In this document: positions 37,511 to 46,154 of the stretch, in pieces | Layout of the letters: each line of letters opens with the position of its first letter | How positions within the stretch are numbered: the first letter of the stretch is position 1 | Translations under genes and position numbers: made by a program | The notes under the pieces: model-generated | Database searches by the model: none | The model's input: the letters and a program-made list of their open reading frames with translations, nothing else | Told to the model about the DNA's origin: nothing | Origin: Cardiobacteriaceae bacterium | GTDB lineage: Bacteria; Pseudomonadota; Gammaproteobacteria; Cardiobacteriales; Cardiobacteriaceae | Length of the DNA stretch: 64,000 bases | Direction: 5' to 3' | Assembly: GCA_030525785.1 (NCBI GenBank) | Contig: JAUNEA010000001.1 | Location: 186,001-250,000 of the forward strand

Positions 37511-38925
37511 TGCTCAAACACCCAACGCATCAAACGATCTTGGAAGGTTCGGCTATTAACTGCCGTTTTCCCCTGCCCCAACACTACAACCAAATAAGCT
37601 CGTCCAGAGCGAGCATAAACATAGCCAGCAAAAGCACGAACCTCGCGCACCGTTCCTGTTTTTCCCCACACCTCGCCAGCCAATGGCTCACCAACAAAGC
37701 GCTTTTTCAGAGTTCCTGAACGACCAGCCACCGCCAACGAACTCAAAAACGCCTCCGCATGTGGGCTGAAATACATCACACGCAACAAGCTTGCCACCTC
37801 TCGCGCTGAGGTTTGGGTTTGGCGTGATAAACCTGCGCCATTATCCAAATACAAGCCTGAAATAGCCACACCATGCCCTGATAAAACCTGTCTGACCGCC
37901 TCACGACCTAATGCCAGCGTCCCTGTTTGACGAAAATAAGAAGCGCCTAAGTTCAACATCAATTGGCGCGTCATCACATTATTACTCATCTGATTCATCA
38001 TCGCGATTTGCTCAGCAACAGGAACCGATTCTCCAACATGCAACAATTTTGCCGTACTTGGCACGCGACCTACACGCCCTGAACCTTGAAAAGTGCCTCC
38101 CAAACTCAGCCATTGTTCGCGAAAATGATAGTAAAACTGCTCAACCGCCTCACCTGCTACCAAAGCAACCGTTTGACTTCCACAGCTTGCCTGCATGGTT
38201 CCTGATAACACCAAATTCACAAAGCCCTGCTCTGAACGTTCTAATCTTGCAGTCACCGCCAAGCCTTTACATTTGCCTTTTTGCAACTGAATATTGTTTT
38301 TCAATGTCCAACTTGCCATGTGAGGTTTAATGGAGAGGTTTAAGCCACTTTTGCTTGGTGTAGCGGTTAAATTGATGGTGCGAAAATCCACCATCAAGGG
38401 GTGAGGAACAGCGTTATACGGACTCCACGGCGCACCATCAAAGCTTCCTGCATCGCGCTCCTCTGCACTTAACACAAACAAACCATCATCAAGCACAATA
38501 TCGCCTTTAATATGCCGCACACCCTTGTGCATCAAAGCGCTTAAGGTATTGCGTAAGCGTTCTTGCACAAGATAAGGATCACCACCGCCTGCAATATACA
38601 AATTGCCCTGCAATACGCCATTGGCATCGGGTAGTTCATCAACAAAAAAACGAGTACCAAAACGATGTTCCGCCCCAAAATGAATCAATCCTGCAGCAGT
38701 GGTAAACAATTTAGCAACCGAAGCTGGGTGGCGCACAGTATCTACATTCAACGCCACCAACGGTTGCTCGGCATCTAATGCCTGCACCCAAACGCTCACA
38801 TCTCCTACATTCACATGATCTTTGCTCAACATCTCGCTCACCGCCACAGGAACATTGTGTTGTCCCCAACTCAAAGCGCTTTGCAACATCAAAGCCATGA
38901 CTAGCATCAGCCGTATAATTCTCAT
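37507..38925 (-). CDS. dacB: D-alanyl-D-alanine carboxypeptidase/endopeptidase (PBP4)
   Basis: A class C low-molecular-weight penicillin-binding protein that trims and cleaves peptide cross-links in the periplasm. The signal peptide ends near SWGQ. The three catalytic motifs are SVAK (Ser69, Lys72), SNN in MSNNVMTR, and KTG in VWGKTGTV. The large insertion between SxxK and SxN is typical of PBP4. I take the ATG at 38925 because GGGAGGAG lies just upstream; a TTG 12 bases earlier is less likely. It overlaps the L,D-transpeptidase-like gene, and darP is divergent upstream. Confidence 0.92.
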   Translation of the reverse strand: MRIIRLMLVMALMLQSALSWGQHNVPVAVSEMLSKDHVNVGDVSVWVQALDAEQPLVALNVDTVRHPASVAKLFTTAAGLIHFGAEHRFGTRFFVDELPDANGVLQGNLYIAGGGDPYLVQERLRNTLSALMHKGVRHIKGDIVLDDGLFVLSAEERDAGSFDGAPWSPYNAVPHPLMVDFRTINLTATPSKSGLNLSIKPHMASWTLKNNIQLQKGKCKGLAVTARLERSEQGFVNLVLSGTMQASCGSQTVALVAGEAVEQFYYHFREQWLSLGGTFQGSGRVGRVPSTAKLLHVGESVPVAEQIAMMNQMSNNVMTRQLMLNLGASYFRQTGTLALGREAVRQVLSGHGVAISGLYLDNGAGLSRQTQTSAREVASLLRVMYFSPHAEAFLSSLAVAGRSGTLKKRFVGEPLAGEVWGKTGTVREVRAFAGYVYARSGRAYLVVVLGQGKTAVNSRTFQDRLMRWVFEQ

Positions 38926-38997
38926 CACTCCTCCCAAACCCTAGAGCCAAAAGCCTGCTATTATAAGCCTTTTCACTTTTAACATTGGCATTCCAAG

Positions 38998-39588
38998 ATG
39001 ACACTCAAGAAAGAACATTCCCCCAAAAAAGAAAAGCAATACGATGAAGAAGGTCGTGTAATTCGTGAAAATCGTACCCAAGCCAAGCGCGAACGCGAAC
39101 CGCTCAAAGCGCTTGCCAGCGAACTACTCAAACTTCCTTCGCGCCAGTACGCCCTACTCAATATCAGCGACACTTTCCAAAGCGCTTTGGTGGAAGGGAA
39201 ACGTTTAACAGGCAATGCACTGGCACGGCATCTTTCCTTTTTAACACGATTGGTGGAAGAACATGGCTATGAATCTCTACGCGCTCGCCATGAACACATC
39301 AATCACCCCTTCCTGAAAAACGAAGGCAAAACACAACAAATCCTTTTTGAAATCAAACAACTCATCGCAGGAGATGCTGATATTTTTGCTGAGATGATGG
39401 CGCGTTACCAAGATTTTGACGCGCAACATGTTCGCCAACTCGTGCGCGAAATCCAAAAGCATCAAAAAGCCCAAAGCGCTTTGCAAGCCCAAAACCCTGA
39501 ACATAAAATCGAACCCAGCAAGCATCAAAGCGCTTTGCATAAATATCTCTCTAGCTTAAGCCTCATCGATACCGATATCAGCGAATGA
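38998..39588 (+). CDS. darP: Ribosome-associated protein DarP (YjgA, DUF615)
   Basis: A 196-residue basic protein of the YjgA/DarP family, which helps late 50S ribosomal subunit assembly. The N-terminal SKTQ-like charged segment is followed by the family core LKALASELLKLPSRQYALL and the C-terminal HINHPFLK..R..QRVRQLVREIQK-like helices. The C-terminal ~30 residues carry two palindrome copies, read as QSAL both times, in a poorly conserved region. It overlaps hemW by 4 bases. Confidence 0.88.
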   Translation: MTLKKEHSPKKEKQYDEEGRVIRENRTQAKREREPLKALASELLKLPSRQYALLNISDTFQSALVEGKRLTGNALARHLSFLTRLVEEHGYESLRARHEHINHPFLKNEGKTQQILFEIKQLIAGDADIFAEMMARYQDFDAQHVRQLVREIQKHQKAQSALQAQNPEHKIEPSKHQSALHKYLSSLSLIDTDISE

Positions 39589-40709
39589 TTCCTTTAAGTT
39601 TGTATGTGCATTTTCCGTGGTGTGTGCGCAAATGCCCCTATTGTGATTTCAATTCCCACACCCTCAAAGCTCCCATCGATGAAGTCAGCTATATCCAGCA
39701 TTTGCTTGAAGATTTCCGCCATGATTACGATGGTCGCCCGATTCATAGCATCTTTATGGGCGGCGGCACACCAAGCCTCTTCTCCGCCCAAAGCATCAAA
39801 GCGCTTTTGGCTGGTTTACGGCAAGAAGCTGACTTCGAAACCGATTGCGAAATCACTTTGGAAGCCAATCCTGGCACCAGTGAACAAGCCAAATTTTCGG
39901 GCTATCGAGAAGCTGGGGTTAATCGTCTCTCCATTGGAGTGCAAAGCTTTGATCCACGCCAACTGCATATACTTGGGCGTATCCATGATACGCATGAAGC
40001 CGAACGCGCCATAGCATTGGCAATGGAGGTAGGCTTTCAACGGATTAATGTCGATTTGATGTTTGCCTTAAGTGAACAAACCCCTGCAGAAGCGCTTTTC
40101 GATATTCAACAGGCGGCTCAATATCCCATTGAGCATCTGAGCTGGTATCAACTCACCCTCGAACCCAACACCGCCTTTTATAAAAATCCCCCTCCCCTAC
40201 CCGATACCGATACCCAACACGATATTTTTGAACAAGGAAGCGCTTTGCTCCGCGCTTTGGGTTTTCAACAATACGAAACCAGCGCATGGACACGCCAAAA
40301 CCCCTCACGCCACAACCTCAATTACTGGCAATATGGCGACTACATCGGCATTGGCGCAGGCGCACACGGCAAACAAACCCACAATGGCATCATCACCCGA
40401 AGCCACAAATTCCCTGCCCCAGCTCGTTATCAATCTCCCATCGGAACTTTTAAAAATCCCTATATTGCCCAATCCTTTACGGTTCCCAAAGAAGAACAAG
40501 CCTTTGAGTTTATGATGAATGCTTTGCGTTTAAAAGAGGGAGTTTTGCGCGAGATTTTGGAACAACGTACCCAATTAAGCATCGATGAGCTACAAAGCGC
40601 TTTGTCGCCTCTCATCGCCCAAAAGCTGATGCAAAATGATACCAAGCGCTTTGTGACGACCGATTTGGGCTTTGCTCATTTAAACCATGTCATTGAGCAA
40701 TTTTTGTAA
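39585..40709 (+). CDS. hemW: Heme chaperone HemW (radical SAM)
   Basis: A 374-residue radical SAM protein of the HemN/HemW group. The 4Fe-4S motif is C13-x3-C17-x2-C20 in FPWCVRKCPYCDFNS, and the substrate-region motif HNLNYW precedes GDYIGIGAGAHG. HemW lacks the extra Cys of true coproporphyrinogen dehydrogenase HemN and acts in heme delivery. The gene is commonly annotated as an oxygen-independent oxidase. It is coupled to darP by an ATGA overlap. Confidence 0.9.
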   Translation: MIPLSLYVHFPWCVRKCPYCDFNSHTLKAPIDEVSYIQHLLEDFRHDYDGRPIHSIFMGGGTPSLFSAQSIKALLAGLRQEADFETDCEITLEANPGTSEQAKFSGYREAGVNRLSIGVQSFDPRQLHILGRIHDTHEAERAIALAMEVGFQRINVDLMFALSEQTPAEALFDIQQAAQYPIEHLSWYQLTLEPNTAFYKNPPPLPDTDTQHDIFEQGSALLRALGFQQYETSAWTRQNPSRHNLNYWQYGDYIGIGAGAHGKQTHNGIITRSHKFPAPARYQSPIGTFKNPYIAQSFTVPKEEQAFEFMMNALRLKEGVLREILEQRTQLSIDELQSALSPLIAQKLMQNDTKRFVTTDLGFAHLNHVIEQFL

Positions 40710-40710
40710 G

Positions 40711-40762
40711 CAAAGCGCTTTGATGTCCAGAAATCGCTATAATGCCAAGCCAAAGCGCTTTG
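40711..40762. promoter_or_regulatory. Two palindromes flanking a -10 element upstream of gpmA
   Basis: CAAAGCGCTTTG stands at 40711-40722 and 40751-40762. A perfect TATAAT at 40738-40743 lies between them, the only good -10 before gpmA. No T run follows, so this is not an obvious terminator. The second copy would fall at or just after the transcription start. Confidence 0.5.
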
Positions 40763-40819
40763 GCTCTGGTCATGCGTTTGGTCTTTTGATTATTGATTAT
40801 GTTAGACAAGGAAGAAAGT

Positions 40820-41506
40820 ATGAAGCTGGTCTTGATTCGTCACGGTGAGAGCCAATGGAATTTGGAAAACCGTTTTACAGGTTGGGTTGATGTGGATTTG
40901 AGTGAAAAAGGTGTTCAGGAAGCCATTGCCGCAGGCAAAGCGCTTTCAGATATTGAGTTTGATGTCGCCTTTACCTCTTATTTGAAACGCGCCAATAAAA
41001 CATTGAATTTGGTTTTGGAACATAGCCAACAATTATGGATTCCCGTTTATAAATCATGGCGTTTAAACGAGCGTCATTATGGTGGTTTACAAGGTTTGAA
41101 TAAAAAAGAGACGGCGGATAAATATGGCGATGAACAAGTGCATATTTGGCGCAGAAGCTTTGATGTTCCACCACCTGCTGTGGGCAAAGATAGCGAATTT
41201 TATCCAGCTCAAGAACGCCGTTATCGTGAAGTGCCTGAGGCTGAAATGCCTGTCGGCGAAAGCTTGAAAGATACCATTGCCCGCGTTTTGCCTTATTGGG
41301 AAAGCGATATTGCGCCACAAATTCGCGCTGGGAAAAATGTTATTGTTGCAGCACATGGCAACAGTTTACGCGCGTTGATTAAGTATCTTTTGAATATTTC
41401 CGATGAACAAATTTTGGAATTAAACTTAGATACTGCCAAACCTTATCATTTTGAATTGAACGAGAAATTGGAAGTTCTCCAAGCTCCTGACTTCTTCAAG
41501 AAATAA
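40820..41506 (+). CDS. gpmA: 2,3-bisphosphoglycerate-dependent phosphoglycerate mutase
   Basis: A 228-residue glycolytic enzyme interconverting 2- and 3-phosphoglycerate through a phospho-histidine. The RHG motif is at residues 7-9 ([10 protein letters not shown], phospho-His8). The signature [15 protein letters not shown] and the second catalytic His ([10 protein letters not shown]) are present. I use the ATG at 40820, which follows AAGGAAG and matches the family start; an in-frame ATG upstream at 40793 is less likely. A strong terminator follows. Confidence 0.95.
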   Translation: MKLVLIRHGESQWNLENRFTGWVDVDLSEKGVQEAIAAGKALSDIEFDVAFTSYLKRANKTLNLVLEHSQQLWIPVYKSWRLNERHYGGLQGLNKKETADKYGDEQVHIWRRSFDVPPPAVGKDSEFYPAQERRYREVPEAEMPVGESLKDTIARVLPYWESDIAPQIRAGKNVIVAAHGNSLRALIKYLLNISDEQILELNLDTAKPYHFELNEKLEVLQAPDFFKK

Positions 41507-41524
41507 AGCGCTTTGATAAAAACA

Positions 41525-41560
41525 AAAGCCCTCGTTTCTTTCAAAACGAGGGCTTTCTTT
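41525..41560. terminator. Strong rho-independent terminator after gpmA
   Basis: AAAGCCCTCGTTT (41525-41537) pairs with AAACGAGGGCTTT (41544-41556), followed by CTTTTCTT. It may also serve the convergent lipoprotein gene. Confidence 0.92.
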
Positions 41561-41580
41561 TCTTGGCGCTGAGGAATTTC

Positions 41581-42363
41581 TTAGCGTTTGATTGCGCCAA
41601 AAGCGCCAGTTATCAAACCATCAGCTGCATTTTTATGGAACGTTCCGCCCAATTCTTCTGCTTTATCGCCAAAGAAATTCCCTTGCATGATGATGCCACT
41701 GTTTGAAGTTCCACCAAAAGCATTGCCTGAAATGGTGCCTTTTAAATGAATCGGTTGATAAAGATTGGCACCAATCAACCCATCAATGGTTTTGTTTGAA
41801 AAATCAACATTAAATGTCGCTTGATTATGTTTATCTTCGATATCGTTGTCATAAATATCGTGCTGTAGCCATAAAGCCTCTCCAAGATAAAGCGCTTTGC
41901 CTTGCGCAGGCATTTGCGCGGTATCGGTTAATAGGCCATGAGTGAATACTGTAGCACGAAGCATATCACCTATTTCACGATCATATATCCCAAAGCGCAT
42001 ATGCTTCATGCCACCAAACACCACCAAATCCTCATCGTGTCCATCAACATTATGGTATCTGCCAACTCTAAAGCCGAGCGGTATCAGCGTTTTGCTTTGA
42101 CCATCAATCACCACACTATCCAAGCCTGTAGAAGGCAAAGCGCTTTGTGGAGCAAGGCTTGCCACTTGATGTGTTCTTTCATTCACCACCAAGCCCACAA
42201 CAGAACCACCATACCCCTGAGCAGGTGTAACGGGTGTCACAGGTGCAACAGGCGTCAACGTTGAATTAGGGCGGCTGGGGCTAATGCTGTCACCACCGCC
42301 ACCTCCGCCACAAGCCGTTAAGCATAAAGCCAGTAACCCATTAATAATCCATAACTTTTTCAT
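41581..42363 (-). CDS. Surface lipoprotein with TbpB-like beta-barrel (possibly Slam-dependent)
   Basis: A 260-residue lipoprotein. The signal ends in CLTAC (Cys18), directly followed by six glycines, a flexible tether seen in neisserial-type surface lipoproteins. A Pro/Thr-rich stretch follows (SRPNSTLTPVAPVTPVTP). The C-terminal half resembles a transferrin-binding-protein-B-type barrel, with GNFFGDKAEELGGTF and a terminal GAFGAIKR. Proteins of this build are moved to the cell surface by Slam translocators and often bind host metal carriers or factors. No Slam gene is in the window, so surface exposure is inferred. GGAGG precedes the ATG. Confidence 0.72.
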   Translation of the reverse strand: MKKLWIINGLLALCLTACGGGGGGDSISPSRPNSTLTPVAPVTPVTPAQGYGGSVVGLVVNERTHQVASLAPQSALPSTGLDSVVIDGQSKTLIPLGFRVGRYHNVDGHDEDLVVFGGMKHMRFGIYDREIGDMLRATVFTHGLLTDTAQMPAQGKALYLGEALWLQHDIYDNDIEDKHNQATFNVDFSNKTIDGLIGANLYQPIHLKGTISGNAFGGTSNSGIIMQGNFFGDKAEELGGTFHKNAADGLITGAFGAIKR

Positions 42364-42398
42364 TTTAATACCTCCAAAATTTATCTCAATATCTGGAT

Positions 42399-43193
42399 TT
42401 ACTCCATTAATAAACGATCATCGCTTAAGCTTTCTCCTTGCTCACGTTCGAACAAACGCAACAAGTCGCCAATATTAGCTTTGGCACGCTCTTCACCACG
42501 CAAATCAAATACGACTTTCCCCTGATGCAACATAACTGTTCGCGTACCATAATCAAGAGCTTGCCTCATGCTGTGTGTCACCATCAACGTTGTAAGCTTT
42601 TGTTCTTCCACAATACGCTTGGTAATTTCCAGCACAAAATGAGCGGTTTTAGGGTCAAGCGCAGCAGTATGTTCATCAAGCAATAGCACTTCGCTATTGG
42701 TCAAGCTTGCCATCAACAAACTCACTGCTTGTCGTTGTCCGCCTGAGAGCAAGCCCATTTTATCACGCAAACGATGTTCCAACCCTAAGCCCAAAGGTGC
42801 GAGTAAATCGGCAAAGCGCTTTTGATAGCTACCTTTGACAGCCCATGAAAGATAGCGTTCTCTTCCGCGCTTAATAGCCAATGCCAAATTTTCCTCAATA
42901 CTCAAATCCGCACACGTCCCCAGCAAAGGATTTTGAAACACCCGAGAAATCCAAGCAGCGCGCTGATAGGTAGAAAGATGCGTAATTTCTCGACCACCAA
43001 CCAAAATCTGACCGCTATCAGGTATAACATCTCCTGCAAGCGCATTGAGAAAAGTCGACTTTCCTGCACCATTAGAGCCAATAACCGTCACAAATTCTCC
43101 CTGCTCAAGGCTTAAACTCAAGCCTCGCAACACGGGGTTTTCCAAAGGTGTTTGCGGATTAAACGTTTTGTACAAATCTCTGACTTCAATCAT
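42399..43193 (-). CDS. ABC transporter ATP-binding protein (TrpZ-type)
   Basis: A 264-residue ABC ATPase with Walker A GSNGAGKST, Q-loop VFQNP, signature LSGGQRQAVSL, Walker B VLLLDE and the H-loop THSMRQALDYG. It belongs with the permease and the two binding proteins upstream as an importer of the ABC_sub_bind (TrpXYZ-like) group. Its start overlaps the permease stop by 4 bases. It is the last gene of the operon. Confidence 0.9.
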   Translation of the reverse strand: MIEVRDLYKTFNPQTPLENPVLRGLSLSLEQGEFVTVIGSNGAGKSTFLNALAGDVIPDSGQILVGGREITHLSTYQRAAWISRVFQNPLLGTCADLSIEENLALAIKRGRERYLSWAVKGSYQKRFADLLAPLGLGLEHRLRDKMGLLSGGQRQAVSLLMASLTNSEVLLLDEHTAALDPKTAHFVLEITKRIVEEQKLTTLMVTHSMRQALDYGTRTVMLHQGKVVFDLRGEERAKANIGDLLRLFEREQGESLSDDRLLME

Positions 43194-44098
43194 TTTTCAC
43201 CTCCATCAGAGGCTTTGACTTGGCTTTTGGTTTTCCATTTACGTCTTGCATCAGAAAGCACAATAGCACATGTCACCAACATCGCCGTCACCAAGCTAAA
43301 GTCTTGAGTTTTCAAGCCTAGCCATTTAGCATTCAACGCCAATGCAATAGCCAGACGATAAAGTATCGCTCCTAAAACACAAGCAAGCAACGCACGCAAA
43401 ATACTTTTTGGCGACAACACTGCCTCGCCACCAATCAAAGCCGCCAAGCCTACCACAATCGTTCCTACGCCCATTTGTGCATCTGCATAACTTTGATTTT
43501 GCGCCATCAAACTGCCTGCCAAACCCACCAAACCATTAGATAACGCAATGCCTAGAATAATCATCAAAGGCGCGTTAATACCTTGTGCGCGAGCCATGCT
43601 GGGATTTGCACCTGTCGCACGCATCGCCAAGCCAATTTCTGTGTGCATAAACCACCACAAAGCGCTTAGCACCACCACAATCACCGCCAAGAAAACCCAT
43701 ATTTTCAAAACTGCTAAGGGCATATCGTAACCTGTGAGAATGGTTTGACTGCCATACAACGAGATATTGGGCGCACCCATCACGCGTAAGTTGATGGAAT
43801 AGAGTGCTGTCATCACCAAAATGGAAGATAACAAATTCATAATCCCCCATCGAACATGCAATAACGCTGTCACACAACCAGCTAACATGCCCGCCGCAAA
43901 ACCTGCCAAACAAGCAAGCCATGGGTTGTATCCTGCCGTAATGACTACCGCCGCCACACCTGCCCCTAAGGGAAAGCTGCCATCAACCGTCAAATCAGGA
44001 AAATCCAACACTCGAAACGACAAATAAATCGCAAAGGCAACCAACGCAAAAATCAAACCTGACGACACCGCGCCATAAACTTGGGCTAACGACAACAT
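43190..44098 (-). CDS. ABC transporter permease (TrpY-type)
   Basis: A 302-residue inner-membrane permease with about eight or nine helices. It begins with LSLAQVYGAVSSGLIFALVAFAIYLSFRVLDFPDLTVDGSFPLGA, characteristic of the branched-chain-like permeases paired with ABC_sub_bind binding proteins. GQTI-like and GGEAVLSPKSIL segments match that group. It pairs with the ATPase (4-base overlap) and with the binding protein just upstream (4-base gap). Confidence 0.88.
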   Translation of the reverse strand: MLSLAQVYGAVSSGLIFALVAFAIYLSFRVLDFPDLTVDGSFPLGAGVAAVVITAGYNPWLACLAGFAAGMLAGCVTALLHVRWGIMNLLSSILVMTALYSINLRVMGAPNISLYGSQTILTGYDMPLAVLKIWVFLAVIVVVLSALWWFMHTEIGLAMRATGANPSMARAQGINAPLMIILGIALSNGLVGLAGSLMAQNQSYADAQMGVGTIVVGLAALIGGEAVLSPKSILRALLACVLGAILYRLAIALALNAKWLGLKTQDFSLVTAMLVTCAIVLSDARRKWKTKSQVKASDGGEK

Positions 44099-44102
44099 GG
44101 GC

Positions 44103-45071
44103 TTATTTCACCACTTCTTGCGCTCTCGCCCAAAGCGCTTCAGAGATAGTTAAGTTCAAACGTTTGACCGTTTTCTCGTTAAGCATCAAAACGGTTTTTT
44201 GAGGATTGGTTACCGCGATTTCGCTCACTTTCTTCCCACGCAAAATCTCCGCCACTTGCTTGCCTGCCTCACGCCCAACTTCTTCATAATCAAAGCTAAC
44301 CGTTGCTAAAGCTCCCTCACGCACGGAACCTGTATCAGCACTGAAAACTGCCCAGCCTTGTTCCTCTGCTACCGTCAAAACTGCCTTAATCGCGCTAATC
44401 ACAGTGTTGTCTTGCACCACATAAACCACATCAACCTGCCCCACCAATGATTGCGCCGCCTCCATGACTTCTGAGGTTTTGGTTGCCGCCGCCTCAACTA
44501 AAGTCAAGCCACGTGTTTGCAAAGCGCTTTGTAACGCACGAATAGCAGAAACTGAATTGGCTTCGCCAGCGTTGTAAATGGTGCCAATGCGTTTGGCATC
44601 TGGTTTAATTTCCAAAATCAAATCAAGATGTTGCTCAACAGAAACTTGATCGCTTACGCCTGTAATATTGGCGCTGGTGTCCTGCCAATTGCTCACCAAA
44701 TTAGCCTCTACTGGGTCTGTTACCGCAGCAAAAACCAAAGGTTTTGAGCCTTGCAAAGCGCTTTGTAAAGCCTGCGCACTGGGTGTGCCAATAGCCACCG
44801 CCACATCAGGCGATAAGCCTGCAATTTTCTCCGCAATTTGTAAGGCTATTGCTCCATTGCCTTGCGCATTCTCGTAAACATACTGAATGCCATCAAATCC
44901 TTGTTCTTTCAGCTCTTCCTGAATACCTCGATAAACATCATTCAAAGCAGGGTGTTCCACAATCTGCGACACGGCAATCGTCTGCGCAAACGCCTGCCCT
45001 CCCCATAACAAAGCGCTTAAACCCCAATATTTGAATGAACTTAACCAACGATAATTGCCTTCCTGTTTCAT
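44103..45071 (-). CDS. ABC transporter substrate-binding protein 2 (TrpX-type)
   Basis: A 322-residue periplasmic binding protein of the ABC_sub_bind family. The signal peptide ends near GQAFAQ. The body has the family's IVEHPALNDVYRGI, YENAQGNGAIALQIAEK and FSADTGSVREGALATV segments. It is a clear paralogue of the next gene upstream (45155-46144), sharing YENAQGNGAIA and TKSSEVMEAAQSLVG-like blocks. Family members in Streptococcus import tryptophan, but the ligand here is unknown. GGGAG lies in the loop of a 6-bp hairpin just before the start. Confidence 0.88.
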   Translation of the reverse strand: MKQEGNYRWLSSFKYWGLSALLWGGQAFAQTIAVSQIVEHPALNDVYRGIQEELKEQGFDGIQYVYENAQGNGAIALQIAEKIAGLSPDVAVAIGTPSAQALQSALQGSKPLVFAAVTDPVEANLVSNWQDTSANITGVSDQVSVEQHLDLILEIKPDAKRIGTIYNAGEANSVSAIRALQSALQTRGLTLVEAAATKTSEVMEAAQSLVGQVDVVYVVQDNTVISAIKAVLTVAEEQGWAVFSADTGSVREGALATVSFDYEEVGREAGKQVAEILRGKKVSEIAVTNPQKTVLMLNEKTVKRLNLTISEALWARAQEVVK

Positions 45072-45076
45072 GTTTG

Positions 45077-45094
45077 ATAACTCCCATAAGTTAT
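45077..45094 (-). promoter_or_regulatory. Hairpin enclosing the ribosome site of binding protein 2
   Basis: ATAACT and AGTTAT (45077-45082 and 45089-45094) pair with a 6-base loop; the GGGAG ribosome site lies in and beside the loop. It may tune translation, but this is inference. Confidence 0.4.
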
Positions 45095-45105
45095 AGTTTT
45101 AAAGA

Positions 45106-45136
45106 TAAAAAACCTCGTACCCTACGATACGAGGCT
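45106..45136 (-). terminator. Terminator or attenuator between the two binding-protein genes
   Basis: On the minus strand, CCTCGTA (45134-45128) pairs with TACGAGG (45119-45113), followed by a T run (A run 45107-45112). It lies after the first binding protein gene and before the second, so it would raise the ratio of the first protein to the rest of the operon. Confidence 0.8.
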
Positions 45137-45154
45137 TGCCACAAAGCGCTTTGT

Positions 45155-46144
45155 TTACGGCACAATTTCGCTCGCTTGTTCCAACACAGCAGCAGGAATC
45201 TCTACCCCCATGCGTTTGGCAGCCGCAGGATTCAATACCGTATTCAATTTGTCCACATCAGTAACGGGAATTTCTTCAGGTTTAATGCCTTGCAAAACTT
45301 GCACAACCTGCTTGCCACTGACACGACCAACATCATAATAATCAAAGCCCAAAGCCGCAATGGTACCACGTTTAACAGAATCCGTATCGGCGCTAAAAAT
45401 CGGAAGCTTATGCTCTTCTGCAACCTGAATTACCGCTTCCAAAGCGCTTACCACTGTGTTATCCAAGCCAATAAAAACAGCATCTACCTTGCCCACCAAC
45501 GACTGAGCAGCTTCCATCACTTCCGAAGATTTGGTTGCAGGAACCGCCTCTAGCGTCAAACCTAAGGCTTCTAACTCAAGCTTTAATTTTTCTACCGTTG
45601 CCACAGAATTGGCATCACCCGTGTTATAGAGCGTACCAAAGCGCTTTGCCTCTGGCACAATCGAGCGCACCAAAGCCAATTGTTTACTTAAAGGAATATC
45701 ATCGCGTGTGCCTGTCACATTTTTCACAGGCGTTTTCAAATCAGGCACCAATTTCGCCGCCACAGGGTCTGTTACCGAGGCAAAAATAACGGGCAGCTTA
45801 CCTTCTGCCGCATTAACGGCTGCTTGCGCTGAAGGAGTGGTAATCGCCACAATCACGGTCGGATTCATGCCCACAAATTTTTCTGCAATTTGCTGAGCAA
45901 TCGCGCCATTGCCTTGCGCATTTTCGTATTCATAACGAATGCTTTTACCCTCTTCAAAGCCCGCCTCTTTGACTTCGTCCACAATGCCACGATAAATCGC
46001 ATTCAGCGAAGGGTGGTCAACAATTTGCGTAATCGCCACCACAGGAGCTTCTGCATGAGCCATGCCAACAGCCAGCGATAATGCACCTAAAACACGGCGT
46101 AAATTAGCACTGAAGGTAGGGGAAAAAGATGTTTTACGTTTCAT
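45155..46144 (-). CDS. ABC transporter substrate-binding protein 1 (TrpX-type)
   Basis: A 329-residue periplasmic binding protein of the ABC_sub_bind family, with a signal peptide ending near GMAHAEA. Conserved blocks include TQIVDHPSLNAIYRGI, YENAQGNGAIAQQIAEKF, FASVTDP and FSADTDSVKRGTIAALGFDYYDVGR. It is the first gene of the importer operon and a paralogue of its downstream neighbour. An internal terminator lies between them. Two binding proteins with one permease/ATPase suggests two related ligands or a high-dose receptor. AAGGAA precedes the ATG. Confidence 0.88.
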   Translation of the reverse strand: MKRKTSFSPTFSANLRRVLGALSLAVGMAHAEAPVVAITQIVDHPSLNAIYRGIVDEVKEAGFEEGKSIRYEYENAQGNGAIAQQIAEKFVGMNPTVIVAITTPSAQAAVNAAEGKLPVIFASVTDPVAAKLVPDLKTPVKNVTGTRDDIPLSKQLALVRSIVPEAKRFGTLYNTGDANSVATVEKLKLELEALGLTLEAVPATKSSEVMEAAQSLVGKVDAVFIGLDNTVVSALEAVIQVAEEHKLPIFSADTDSVKRGTIAALGFDYYDVGRVSGKQVVQVLQGIKPEEIPVTDVDKLNTVLNPAAAKRMGVEIPAAVLEQASEIVP

Positions 46145-46154
46145 AATGATTTCC

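Noticed and set aside
40711-40762. Palindrome pair after hemW as a terminator
   Set aside because: The loop is 28 bases and no T run follows; a -10 element lies between the copies.
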